From Aquifex sp. (GTDB taxonomy: Bacteria > Aquificota > Aquificia > Aquificales > Aquificaceae), in contig QNXQ01000164.1 in assembly GCA_003978875.1 (NCBI GenBank), forward strand, positions 1 to 10,589: 10,589 bases of DNA, read 5' to 3'. The position numbers and the translations under genes are program-made. The notes under the pieces were generated by a model, which saw only the letters and a program-made list of their open reading frames with translations, was not told the DNA's origin and did no database searches. Below, piece after piece: positions 1 through 5,858 of the stretch; positions within the stretch are counted from its first letter, which is position 1, and every line of letters starts with the position of its first letter.

Positions 1-2
1 GA

Positions 3-35
3 GAAATTCTCAAGAAAAAATGGAAAATGCAGTGA
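3..35 (+). CDS. possible C-terminal tail of an upstream gene (partial)
   Basis: An open frame enters from the left edge and ends at TGA 33-35. It encodes only about ten residues (EILKKKWKMQ), a basic amphipathic tail of the kind common at protein ends. The stop lies inside the left arm of the terminator-like hairpin at 31-54, a usual arrangement for a gene end. No family can be assigned from so few residues, and the other two forward frames are also open for most of this stretch, so the call is weak. Confidence 0.3.
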   Translation, partial: EILKKKWKMQ

Positions 36-54
36 GGGAGTTTTCTCCCTCACT
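31..54 (+). terminator. hairpin terminator upstream of the HU-like gene
   Basis: A perfect 10-bp inverted repeat: AGTGAGGGAG (31-40), a TTTT loop, then CTCCCTCACT (45-54). It is followed by TTATAATATT, a T/A-rich but interrupted tail. It would terminate transcription entering from the left. Its downstream tail also holds the TATAAT proposed as the -10 box of the next gene, so terminator and promoter are interleaved. Confidence 0.65.
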
Positions 55-55
55 T

Positions 56-61
56 TATAAT
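56..61 (+). promoter_or_regulatory. -10 box of the HU-kinase-acyltransferase operon
   Basis: A perfect TATAAT lies 8 nt before the ATG at 70. No convincing -35 is seen at the expected distance (around 33-38, which is hairpin sequence) and there is no Shine-Dalgarno before the ATG. A transcript starting about 7 nt after the -10 would begin at or within 1-2 nt of the start codon, so a leaderless mRNA is the simplest reading. Confidence 0.5.
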
Positions 62-69
62 ATTCCTTT

Positions 70-354
70 ATGACTAAAAGGGATATAACCAATAAGTTAT
101 ATGACCGCCTCGTTAAAGAAAATGGTTTAAAGCTTAATAAAAAAGAACTTTACGATATAGTATCGGAAATCTTCAACATAATTGAGGAGAAAATTTTAGA
201 AGGAGAAAACGTAAAAGTTTCAGGTTTCGGCACTTTCATAGTAAAAAATAGAAAGCCAAAGAAAGGGATGAACCTCAAAGAAATGAAATTAATAGAAATC
301 CCGGAAAGAAAAGTAGTAGTCTTTAAACCCAGCAGGCAGTTTATAAAACTATGA
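70..354 (+). CDS. HU/IHF-family histone-like DNA-binding protein
   Basis: A 94-residue protein of normal length for the HU/IHF family, small dimeric proteins that bend and compact nucleoid DNA. The N-terminal helical dimerisation part (1-44) leads into the signature GFGTF (52-56) and the two-stranded beta arm (about 57-79). The C-terminal part (VVVFKPSRQF, 82-91) matches the family's last strand and helix. The ungapped alignment to E. coli HU that I recall puts the arm tip at GMNL (66-69) where HU and IHF have GRNP, so the DNA-intercalating proline is Leu69 here. ATG 70 is the only start, because an in-frame TAA lies at 58-60; no Shine-Dalgarno precedes it. Its TGA overlaps the next gene's ATG by 4 nt. 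HU or IHF-alpha-like cannot be decided from sequence alone. Confidence 0.93.
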   Translation: MTKRDITNKLYDRLVKENGLKLNKKELYDIVSEIFNIIEEKILEGENVKVSGFGTFIVKNRKPKKGMNLKEMKLIEIPERKVVVFKPSRQFIKL

Positions 355-872
355 AAAACGTAGTAGTTATATTCGGTCTATCGGGTTCGGGTAAATCCTT
401 TTTGAGTTCAATACTTAACGAAGAGTTCGGGTATGCTTGGCTAAGGAGTGATGTTATCAGAAAGGAGCTTTCAGGCATTAAGCCGGAAGAAAGTGCCAAG
501 GCAGATTTCGGGAAAGGTATATATACGGAAGATATGACAGTAAGAGTTTACAAAGAAATGGTAAACAGAGCTAAGGAAATTTTAAATAAAGGTGGAAAAG
601 TAGTCCTTGATGCCACGTTTCTAAGAAGGTGGCAGAGGGAGCTTATTTTAAAAAACTTTAAAGATATCCTCTTTATATTAGCTTGGGCACCTGAGGGAGT
701 AATAAAAAGACGTTTAGAAAATAGGAAAGATGTTTCCGATGCTGACTTTAAAATCTATTTAAAACAAAAGGAGATTTTCGAAGAACCTGATGATGTGAAC
801 TACGTAAAGATTGACACTAACAAAACACGGGAAGAATTAAAAAGGGAATTGGAAAGACTCATAGATTGTTGA
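351..872 (+). CDS. P-loop ATP-dependent kinase, COG0645-like, substrate unknown
   Basis: A 173-residue cytoplasmic P-loop NTPase. The Walker A motif GLSGSGKS is at residues 9-16 after a hydrophobic first strand. It is followed by LRSDVIRKELSG (about 31-42), then VVLDATFLRR (about 83-92), the second acidic strand, then an arginine-rich lid region (IKRRLENRKDVSDADF) ending in an EEPDD segment. This order is that of the 'predicted kinase' group (COG0645/AAA_33), relatives of gluconate and shikimate kinases; the group is sometimes found as a domain fused to aminoglycoside-phosphotransferase-like proteins. The phosphate acceptor is unknown. The start codon overlaps the HU-like gene stop (ATGA 351-354), which points to translational coupling. 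The gene ends 9 nt before the acyltransferase start. The fold is certain; the substrate is not. Confidence 0.85.
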   Translation: MKNVVVIFGLSGSGKSFLSSILNEEFGYAWLRSDVIRKELSGIKPEESAKADFGKGIYTEDMTVRVYKEMVNRAKEILNKGGKVVLDATFLRRWQRELILKNFKDILFILAWAPEGVIKRRLENRKDVSDADFKIYLKQKEIFEEPDDVNYVKIDTNKTREELKRELERLIDC

Positions 873-881
873 GGTACGGAT

Positions 882-1523
882 ATGGATAAGTGTCCTTTGA
901 GCCCGATAGGAACTTACATTTTTTTACCACTTTGGAAGTTAATAAAGCCCTTTTTTAAAGGTTTTCTAAGACTTGAAGTTATAGGGCAAGAAAACATTCC
1001 CAAATATCCCTGTATTGTCGCGGCAAATCATAGAAGTCACCTTGACCCTCCTGTGCTGGATGCTGTATTTCCTGAGCCGCTTTTTTTTCTTGCAAAAGAG
1101 GAGCTTTTTAAACCTCCTCTCGGATGGTTAATAAAGCACATGAGAGCTCTTCCTGTAAGGAAGAATATTAATGATATAGTTGTTCTTGAAGAAACTCTAA
1201 AACTCCTCCAAAACGGCTGTAAAATCTGCATTTTCCCCGAAGGAAGAAGAGTAGAACCGGGACAATTCGGGAGACCAAAGCCGGGAGTAGGATTTTTAGC
1301 TATAAAGAGCGGGTTTCCTGTATTGCCTGTATATATACACGGTACGGATAAGATTCTTCCTCGCGGAGCTATAATCCCAAAGCCCATAGCAAAAGTCAAG
1401 GTAGTTATAGGTAAACCTATGGAATTCAAAGGCATTGAGCCTACGGTAAAAAACTTTAAAAAAGTTTCCTTTGAAATAATGGAAGAGATACAGAAACTTT
1501 ATCACTCTTTGGCTAGGAAGTAG
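882..1523 (+). CDS. plsC: 1-acyl-sn-glycerol-3-phosphate acyltransferase (PlsC family)
   Basis: A 213-residue membrane-associated acyltransferase expected to add the second acyl chain to lysophosphatidic acid, giving phosphatidic acid for phospholipid synthesis. The catalytic HX4D motif is NHRSHLD (His50, Asp55). The acceptor-binding block FPEGRR is at 118-123, followed by KPGVGFLA (133-140) and PVLPVYIHGT (146-155), the normal family order and spacing. A hydrophobic N-terminal stretch (9-29) may dip into the membrane. The Shine-Dalgarno GAGGT (871-875) overlaps the kinase stop and sets the start at ATG 882. Codons 67-69 carry a run of eight T (1081-1088). The 3' end overlaps comF tail to tail by 22 bp. 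Paralogues with other acyl acceptors exist, so the exact substrate is inferred. Confidence 0.9.
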   Translation: MDKCPLSPIGTYIFLPLWKLIKPFFKGFLRLEVIGQENIPKYPCIVAANHRSHLDPPVLDAVFPEPLFFLAKEELFKPPLGWLIKHMRALPVRKNINDIVVLEETLKLLQNGCKICIFPEGRRVEPGQFGRPKPGVGFLAIKSGFPVLPVYIHGTDKILPRGAIIPKPIAKVKVVIGKPMEFKGIEPTVKNFKKVSFEIMEEIQKLYHSLARK

Positions 1524-2149
1524 AAATGAACCTCCCTTGCTCCGGATTCTTTAAGTATTTTCGCGATATTTTTTGCAGTTGAACCGGTAGTTAGAATATC
1601 ATCGTATACAAGTATCCTTTTCCCTTGAATTTCCTCAGGGTTTAAAACCTCATAGGCATCCATAATAACCCTTTCCCGCTCTGTTTTCCCATAACCCGCT
1701 AAGGGTTTTGCGTACTTTTTTCTTCTTAAGATTTTCTTGTATGGAATATTTAAAAGTTTTAAAACCTCTTCATTGTGGTCATAGCCTCTGTTAAACCACC
1801 TTATAAAGTGAACGGGAACGTAGGTGAATATATCCGGTTTCAAATTGTCCAAAAAATCCATTAAAGGTTCTTTTAAAATCTTTGCAATTACCTTACTTAA
1901 GGGTTTAACAGATTGGAACTTGTATAGGATTATTACCTCGCGAAGAACACCATCGTACTTTCCAAAAAATTCATAAGAATCTACAAAGGGTATATCTCTG
2001 TAATCTTCGAAAAATTCGTAAGGCTTTAAGGTAGAAAGACATACTTCACATATGAATCCCTGGTCATTAGGTTTAAAGTCTTTTCCACAAATTTTGCATG
2101 AATTCTTTGAAAGAAATGTGTAATCAAGAAGCTTACCCAACAACTTCAT
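1502..2149 (-). CDS. comF: ComF-family phosphoribosyltransferase-like protein
   Basis: A 215-residue ComF-type protein. An N-terminal zinc ribbon has Cys18, Cys21, Cys34 and Cys37 (CKIC...CEVC). The C-terminal type I phosphoribosyltransferase fold carries the PRPP-binding loop VYDDILTTGST at 181-191. ComF proteins are needed for DNA uptake in naturally competent bacteria and bind the helicase ComFA or PriA there; the enzymatic role of the PRPP site is unclear. The ATG (2147-2149) lies inside the end of the tatD-radical SAM gene in another frame (17-nt overlap) with only a weak Shine-Dalgarno, so translation is probably coupled. The 3' end is antisense to the plsC end over 1502-1523, and no terminator is seen between the two converging genes. 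Confidence 0.9.
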   Translation of the reverse strand: MKLLGKLLDYTFLSKNSCKICGKDFKPNDQGFICEVCLSTLKPYEFFEDYRDIPFVDSYEFFGKYDGVLREVIILYKFQSVKPLSKVIAKILKEPLMDFLDNLKPDIFTYVPVHFIRWFNRGYDHNEEVLKLLNIPYKKILRRKKYAKPLAGYGKTERERVIMDAYEVLNPEEIQGKRILVYDDILTTGSTAKNIAKILKESGAREVHFYFLAKE

Positions 2150-3497
2150 AAGTTCTGTATTTCCACTTTGCTCCCAGATTTTTTGCCAGTTCTTCAGTCT
2201 TTTTCATATCAACTCCTTCATAATCAACAGCGGAAACAATTACTTCAAAACCTAATTTTTTAGCTTCTTTTATAAACTCTATAACCTTTTTAAAGGCATC
2301 AGGGTTAGCAGGTCTGCAAACCTTATTATACGTTTCTTCATCTTGGGCATTGAGGCTCACAGAAAAGGTATCCACAATACCCACAAGCTCTTTCAATTTC
2401 TCTTTGGGAAGGAATGTAAAAAGTAGACCGTTTGTATCTACCCTTACCTTTCCTCCTCTTTCCTTCACCCATTTTGCTATGTTTTTTAAAGCGGAAAATC
2501 TGAGCGTCGGTTCTCCGTATCCGCAGAATACTATTTCATCGTATTCCGTTGGATTTCCTATTTCTTTAATTACCTCGTCAACACTCGGGTCTCTATCTAC
2601 CCATACCCAGTGGCCTTTTACCCAGAAATTCCTTTCCCTTTCCCTCTGACAAAATACACAATGAAGGTTACATTTATTGGTTAGATTTATGTAAAGCTTA
2701 TTATTTATTACATAAGTTATAGTGTTTTTTTTTACCGCACCGTTTAGATTGAAAATTTGTTTGGCATTTTGGGAAGTCATACGGTCTACATCTTCCAATG
2801 AAGTGTTCGGAAGTAGCTTTGCAAGAACCTCTGCGGTGTAAAAGATATTGGAAGGTTTATTCGGTTTTCCTCTTACAGGTTGAGGAGAAAGAAAAGGAGA
2901 ATCCGTTTCGAGGAGAATCCTTGAAGTGGGAGTTTTCTTTACCACCTCTCTTAAGCTTTCTGCATTTTTATAGGTAATTATTCCAGAGTAGGATATAAAG
3001 AATCCCATATCTACCGCTTTTTTCATAGTTTCATAGGAACCGGTAAAGCAGTGCATAACTCCGCCTATCTCGTAAGCTCCTTCTTCCCTGAGAATTCTTA
3101 TAGTTTCTTCTTCTGCGTCTCTCATGTGGATAACTACCGGCAATCCCAGCTCCTTTGCTATCTGTATTTGTTTTCTGAAAATGTCTTCCTGCTTTTTCCT
3201 ATCGGAGTAGTTCTTGTAAAAATCTAATCCTATCTCTCCTATAGCTCTTACTTTTGAATTTTTCTCGGCAAGCGATTTTAACCAATTTAAGTCTTCATCG
3301 GTAACCTTATCCGCTTCGTGAGGGTGGAAACCTATTGCTATGTACACTTTTTCATAATCCTTGGCAAACTTTATGGCATTACTTATAGTTTCCTTATCAA
3401 ACCCTACATTTATCAAATATTCCAATCTATTGTCTTTCAAAGCCTCTTCTCTATCCTTTTCTTTAAGTAAATCTAAATGACAGTGGGTATCTATCAT
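2133..3497 (-). CDS. tatD: TatD-family metallo-DNase fused to a TatD-associated radical SAM protein
   Basis: One 454-codon frame carries two complete proteins. Residues 1-about 254 are a TatD metal-dependent hydrolase/3'-exonuclease barrel: DTHCHLD with His5 and His7, GFHPH (56-60), GEIGLDF with Glu88, VVIH with His124, MHCF with His149, and LLETDSPF with Asp199. Residues about 259-454 are a radical SAM domain with CNLHCVFC (Cys276, Cys280, Cys283) for the 4Fe-4S cluster and GYGEPT (326-331) for SAM. It matches the separate 'TatD family-associated radical SAM' family (TIGR04038, named from memory), whose substrate is unknown. The join is coded by a run of nine A (2725-2733 on this strand), where slippage would give TatD alone. 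There is no Shine-Dalgarno; a TATATT at 3512-3507 ends 9 nt before the ATG. It lies 45 nt after the SDR gene and overlaps comF by 17 nt, so an SDR-tatD-comF operon is likely. Confidence 0.92.
   Translation of the reverse strand: MIDTHCHLDLLKEKDREEALKDNRLEYLINVGFDKETISNAIKFAKDYEKVYIAIGFHPHEADKVTDEDLNWLKSLAEKNSKVRAIGEIGLDFYKNYSDRKKQEDIFRKQIQIAKELGLPVVIHMRDAEEETIRILREEGAYEIGGVMHCFTGSYETMKKAVDMGFFISYSGIITYKNAESLREVVKKTPTSRILLETDSPFLSPQPVRGKPNKPSNIFYTAEVLAKLLPNTSLEDVDRMTSQNAKQIFNLNGAVKKNTITYVINNKLYINLTNKCNLHCVFCQRERERNFWVKGHWVWVDRDPSVDEVIKEIGNPTEYDEIVFCGYGEPTLRFSALKNIAKWVKERGGKVRVDTNGLLFTFLPKEKLKELVGIVDTFSVSLNAQDEETYNKVCRPANPDAFKKVIEFIKEAKKLGFEVIVSAVDYEGVDMKKTEELAKNLGAKWKYRTYEVVG
2725..2733 (-). 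other. A9 slippery run at the TatD/radical SAM junction
   Basis: Nine T on the + strand give nine A in the mRNA, read GTA AAA AAA AAC (residues Val255-Asn258). Loss of one A, or a +1 shift, gives stop after Thr258-Leu259 (ACA CTA TAA), a 259-residue TatD. Gain of one A, or a -1 shift, gives stop after Lys265. Both are typical lengths for stand-alone TatD. No ATG, GTG or TTG in frame just before the radical SAM part would allow its separate translation. Confidence 0.6.
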
Positions 3498-3506
3498 AGC
3501 TTTATC

Positions 3507-3512
3507 AATATA
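3507..3512 (-). promoter_or_regulatory. possible -10 box before the tatD-rSAM gene
   Basis: TATATT on the minus strand ends 9 nt before the ATG at 3497. No good -35 and no Shine-Dalgarno are visible. The 45-nt gap after the SDR gene is A/T-rich, so a chance match is quite possible; the hexamer is recorded because the same geometry recurs at other genes here. Confidence 0.25.
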
Positions 3513-3542
3513 ATTTTTAATCGCAAGGTTTTGTATGAGATT

Positions 3543-4286
3543 TTACACACCCGAACCTGCTATATGTCTTCCTCCATCCACCATAATAATTTCTCCGGTT
3601 ATACTATCCGTTTCGAGTAAAAGCTCGGTTAATTTAATGATGTCATTTAAAGATACATTCCTTTTTAGAGGAGTTCTCCTTATTATCTTTTCCCATTCTT
3701 CATCTGAGTAATTCTCAGCTTTGATAACCGGGCCCGGAGCTATACAGTTTACGGGAACGTAGGGAGCAAATTCTTTTGCAAGAACCTTTACCGCGGTGTG
3801 AAGAGCGCCCTTGGCTATAAAGTACGTGCTGAAACCTTTATAGGGAGAGATATTAGTTGCCCAATCACCGAAGGCCAATATATGCCCTTTTATTTCTCCT
3901 TCATTCTTCAGCATTTCTTTGTAGCACTCTAAGGAAATAAAGTAAAAAGCTTCCGCTATAGGCACAAAGTGATGGTACAGGTCTTCCCGCGTATTTTCTA
4001 AAATATTCTTCCTTACGTAGGGAGAAGCCAAGTGGATAAAAGCGTCTATCCTGCCAAACTCTTTGACAGTTTCATTTACAATCTTGGAAAAATTTTCGTA
4101 GTTTCTGAGGTCTGCCTTTAGGAGTAAAACTTCTACACCTTTTTCCCTCGCATAAGCTTTCAACTCCTCGGCACTTGATTTACTCGAGTGATAAACAACC
4201 GTCAAGTTGTATCCCTTGTCTATTAGACTTTTACCTATTTCTCTCCCTATTCTTCGTATGCCCGTTATAATCGCTACCTTAGCCAT
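3543..4286 (-). CDS. short-chain dehydrogenase/reductase, pteridine reductase (PTR1/FolM)-like
   Basis: A 247-residue NAD(P)H-dependent SDR of normal length. The cofactor loop is TGIRRIG (8-14), with the Arg-rich form seen in PTR1 and FolM. HSSKSS follows strand two (33-38), where pteridine reductases bind the NADPH phosphate. The active site has Tyr155 and Lys159 (YFIAK), but the usual catalytic serine is absent. In its place is FGDWATN (139-145), which resembles the VDAMTN segment of Leishmania PTR1, where Asp replaces Ser. The PG motif (IAPGPVI, 182-188) and the C-terminal DGG (237-239) are also present. A dihydropterin or dihydrofolate reductase role is therefore more likely than FabG, but this is inferred. 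There is no Shine-Dalgarno; the ATG is only 10 bp from the divergent cinA-like start. It is probably first in the operon with tatD-rSAM and comF. Confidence 0.85.
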   Translation of the reverse strand: MAKVAIITGIRRIGREIGKSLIDKGYNLTVVYHSSKSSAEELKAYAREKGVEVLLLKADLRNYENFSKIVNETVKEFGRIDAFIHLASPYVRKNILENTREDLYHHFVPIAEAFYFISLECYKEMLKNEGEIKGHILAFGDWATNISPYKGFSTYFIAKGALHTAVKVLAKEFAPYVPVNCIAPGPVIKAENYSDEEWEKIIRRTPLKRNVSLNDIIKLTELLLETDSITGEIIMVDGGRHIAGSGV

Positions 4287-4308
4287 AATAATATTAATGG
4301 AAAGTATA
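4284..4308. promoter_or_regulatory. divergent start region of the SDR and cinA-like genes
   Basis: Only 10 bp (4287-4296) separate the two start codons. On the + strand CATAAT (4284-4289) ends 7 nt before the cinA-like ATG, and its first three bases are the complement of the SDR start codon. On the - strand TATACT (4308-4303) lies inside cinA codons 3-4 and would start SDR mRNA with a leader of about 9 nt. Neither gene has a Shine-Dalgarno. The hexamers are good matches, but no -35 was convincing. Confidence 0.35.
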
Positions 4309-4998
4309 ATTCCCTTCCCGTCCGATTACTATGAGGAAAAACCTCTAGAGTCAAGCTATATTTTGAGAACCTTTGAAATTTCTAAAGATGAAATAAAAAG
4401 GAAACTGAGAGGCTTTTCTTACGAACTCAGGGAGTCCTTGAGTGGGATAGATTTGGTTTTTAAAAACGAAAAGGACTGGATAGAGGCAAAAAAACTGCTG
4501 GAGAAGTTTATCTATACGGATAAACCAGAAAGTATTGAACAGGTTCTGGGAAGAGTTTTAAGGGATAAGGGAATTTCTTTAGGAGTTGCGGAGAGCTGCA
4601 CAGGAGGATTGCTTTCCTCACGCATAGTCAACGTTCCGGGAAGCTCTGAATACTTTATAGGAGGATTTGTAGTATATTCCAATGAACTCAAAATTAAATA
4701 CTTGGGAGTAAAAGAAGAGACTTTAAAAAAGTTTGGTGCAGTCTCGTGGAAAACATGCTTTGAGATGCTTATCGGACTCAAAGAAAACCTTAAAACTGAC
4801 TGTGGTGTGGCAATAACCGGGATAGCGGGTCCCGGAGGAACTCCTAAAAAGCCCGAAGGATTGACGTACATAGGTATATTTGCGGGAGATAAAATTACCG
4901 TTATAAAGAGAATTTTTAAAAAGGGAAGAAACGGTAATAGATTTCTGTCTACTCAAACAGCTATGTTTTATCTTTTAAAGATTGTTAAAAGGTTATGA
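4297..4998 (+). CDS. cinA: CinA-like protein: partial middle region plus PncC (NMN amidohydrolase) domain
   Basis: A 233-residue protein. Residues about 21-75 (YILRTFEISKDEIKRKL onward) match the middle region of CinA. Residues about 80-233 are the C-terminal PncC domain, which deamidates nicotinamide mononucleotide in pyridine nucleotide salvage, with ESCTGG at 99-104, GGFVVYSNELK (122-132) and TGIAGPGG at 174-181. Full CinA proteins are about 410 residues, so the N-terminal MoaB/MogA-like (COG1058) domain is missing. The frame is open upstream to 4207, but that stretch is antisense to the SDR coding sequence and gives a meaningless hydrophobic peptide, so ATG 4297 is chosen. The 3' end overlaps epmA tail to tail by 14 bp. 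Whether it retains any CinA function beyond NMN deamidation is unknown. Confidence 0.85.
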   Translation: MESIIPFPSDYYEEKPLESSYILRTFEISKDEIKRKLRGFSYELRESLSGIDLVFKNEKDWIEAKKLLEKFIYTDKPESIEQVLGRVLRDKGISLGVAESCTGGLLSSRIVNVPGSSEYFIGGFVVYSNELKIKYLGVKEETLKKFGAVSWKTCFEMLIGLKENLKTDCGVAITGIAGPGGTPKKPEGLTYIGIFAGDKITVIKRIFKKGRNGNRFLSTQTAMFYLLKIVKRL

Positions 4999-5854
4999 GT
5001 TCTTTTTTTCCTATATAAAGCATAAATAATCTATCTAAACCTATTGAACATCCTGCACATTCGGGAATATAGTGATGTGCCTCTATGAATTCCTTGTCTA
5101 AAGGTAAATTCCTTTTCTCCGATTCTTTAATTAATCTATTTTTTACTTCTTCGGGATTTGTTTCCTCAGTCCAGCCGTTTGCTATCTCTATGCCGTGGAT
5201 AAACAACTCAAATCTTTCAGCGTAATCACCTTTTATCTTTGCAAGGGCGGAAAGTTCTTTGGGAAAATCTACTAAAAATGTAGGGTTTACCTTACCCAAT
5301 TCTCTTTCTACTTCTATAAAAGCTCTATAAAAAAGGGTTTCCCAATCCTCTTCTTCTGAAAAGTGAATATTTTTTCTCTTCAAAAACTCTTTAAAATCCC
5401 TTTCGTTTTTTGGTATTCTTTCTCCGAACTTTCTTTTGAAAGCTTCCTCTGCGCTTATCACTTCAAACTTATTGAAAGGGAAAAGCCTCCTGAGGAGTTG
5501 CTTAATCTCTTCAATTAAGTATTTATAATCGCATCCTACGGCGTACCATTCGAGCATATGAAACTCAATTCTGTGAATTTTTCCCCATTCGTTGTTTCTA
5601 AAAACTTTAGCTATCTGAAAAATATCCATTTTATACTTAGCTAATAGCTTTTTCATACTGTACTCAGGTGAGGTTTGAAGCCACTTTAACCTTTCTTCTC
5701 CCCTCTCTTTAACAACAACTCCTATAGGCTCAATATTTGAATCGAGATTTGGAAAATCGAGGAGAACGGGAGTAGAAACTTCTATATATCCTTTTTCCTT
5801 GAAAAAGTTTCTTATCTCTTCTATAAAGTATTGCCAGTGTTGAAGAATATTCAC
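4985..5854 (-). CDS. epmA: EF-P lysine ligase EpmA (PoxA/GenX), LysRS-like
   Basis: A class II aminoacyl-tRNA synthetase catalytic core without the anticodon-binding domain, as in EpmA (E. coli 325 residues). Numbered from GTG 5854 it has TSPEY (61-65), motif 2 FRNNE (85-89) and EFHMLEWY (97-104), GIEIANG (221-227) and motif 3 GCSIGLDRL (268-276). In E. coli EpmA attaches beta-lysine, made by EpmB, to Lys34 of elongation factor P, helping ribosomes through proline stretches. Start choice: ATG 5917 would give 310 residues but overlaps mnmG by 59 nt, and its extra 21 residues have no EpmA counterpart. GTG 5852-5854, 4 nt after the mnmG stop, begins where the family begins, giving 289 residues. 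The Shine-Dalgarno is weak, suggesting coupling to mnmG. The 3' end overlaps the cinA-like gene. Confidence 0.88.
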   Translation of the reverse strand: MNILQHWQYFIEEIRNFFKEKGYIEVSTPVLLDFPNLDSNIEPIGVVVKERGEERLKWLQTSPEYSMKKLLAKYKMDIFQIAKVFRNNEWGKIHRIEFHMLEWYAVGCDYKYLIEEIKQLLRRLFPFNKFEVISAEEAFKRKFGERIPKNERDFKEFLKRKNIHFSEEEDWETLFYRAFIEVERELGKVNPTFLVDFPKELSALAKIKGDYAERFELFIHGIEIANGWTEETNPEEVKNRLIKESEKRNLPLDKEFIEAHHYIPECAGCSIGLDRLFMLYIGKKELITF

Positions 5855-5858
5855 CTTA

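Noticed and set aside
1037..1435. Minus-strand open frame of 132 codons opposite plsC
   Set aside because: Lies wholly antisense to a well-supported acyltransferase; the translation has no domain-like pattern and no ribosome site.
1296..1505. Minus-strand open frame of 69 codons opposite the plsC end
   Set aside because: Antisense to conserved plsC sequence; aromatic-rich translation typical of a reverse-complement shadow.
2350..2649. Plus-strand open frame of 99 codons opposite the radical SAM domain
   Set aside because: Ser/Thr/Phe-rich translation mirrors Lys/Glu codons of the real gene; it covers the cluster-binding cysteine region.
4207..4296. N-terminal extension of the cinA-like frame with a hydrophobic, signal-like stretch
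   Set aside because: It is the antisense of the conserved SDR cofactor-binding start; the hydrophobicity is an artefact of that overlap.
4512..4956. Two minus-strand open frames opposite the cinA-like gene
   Set aside because: They overlap the ESCTGG and TGIAGPGG motifs of the real gene in antisense and show no protein family pattern.
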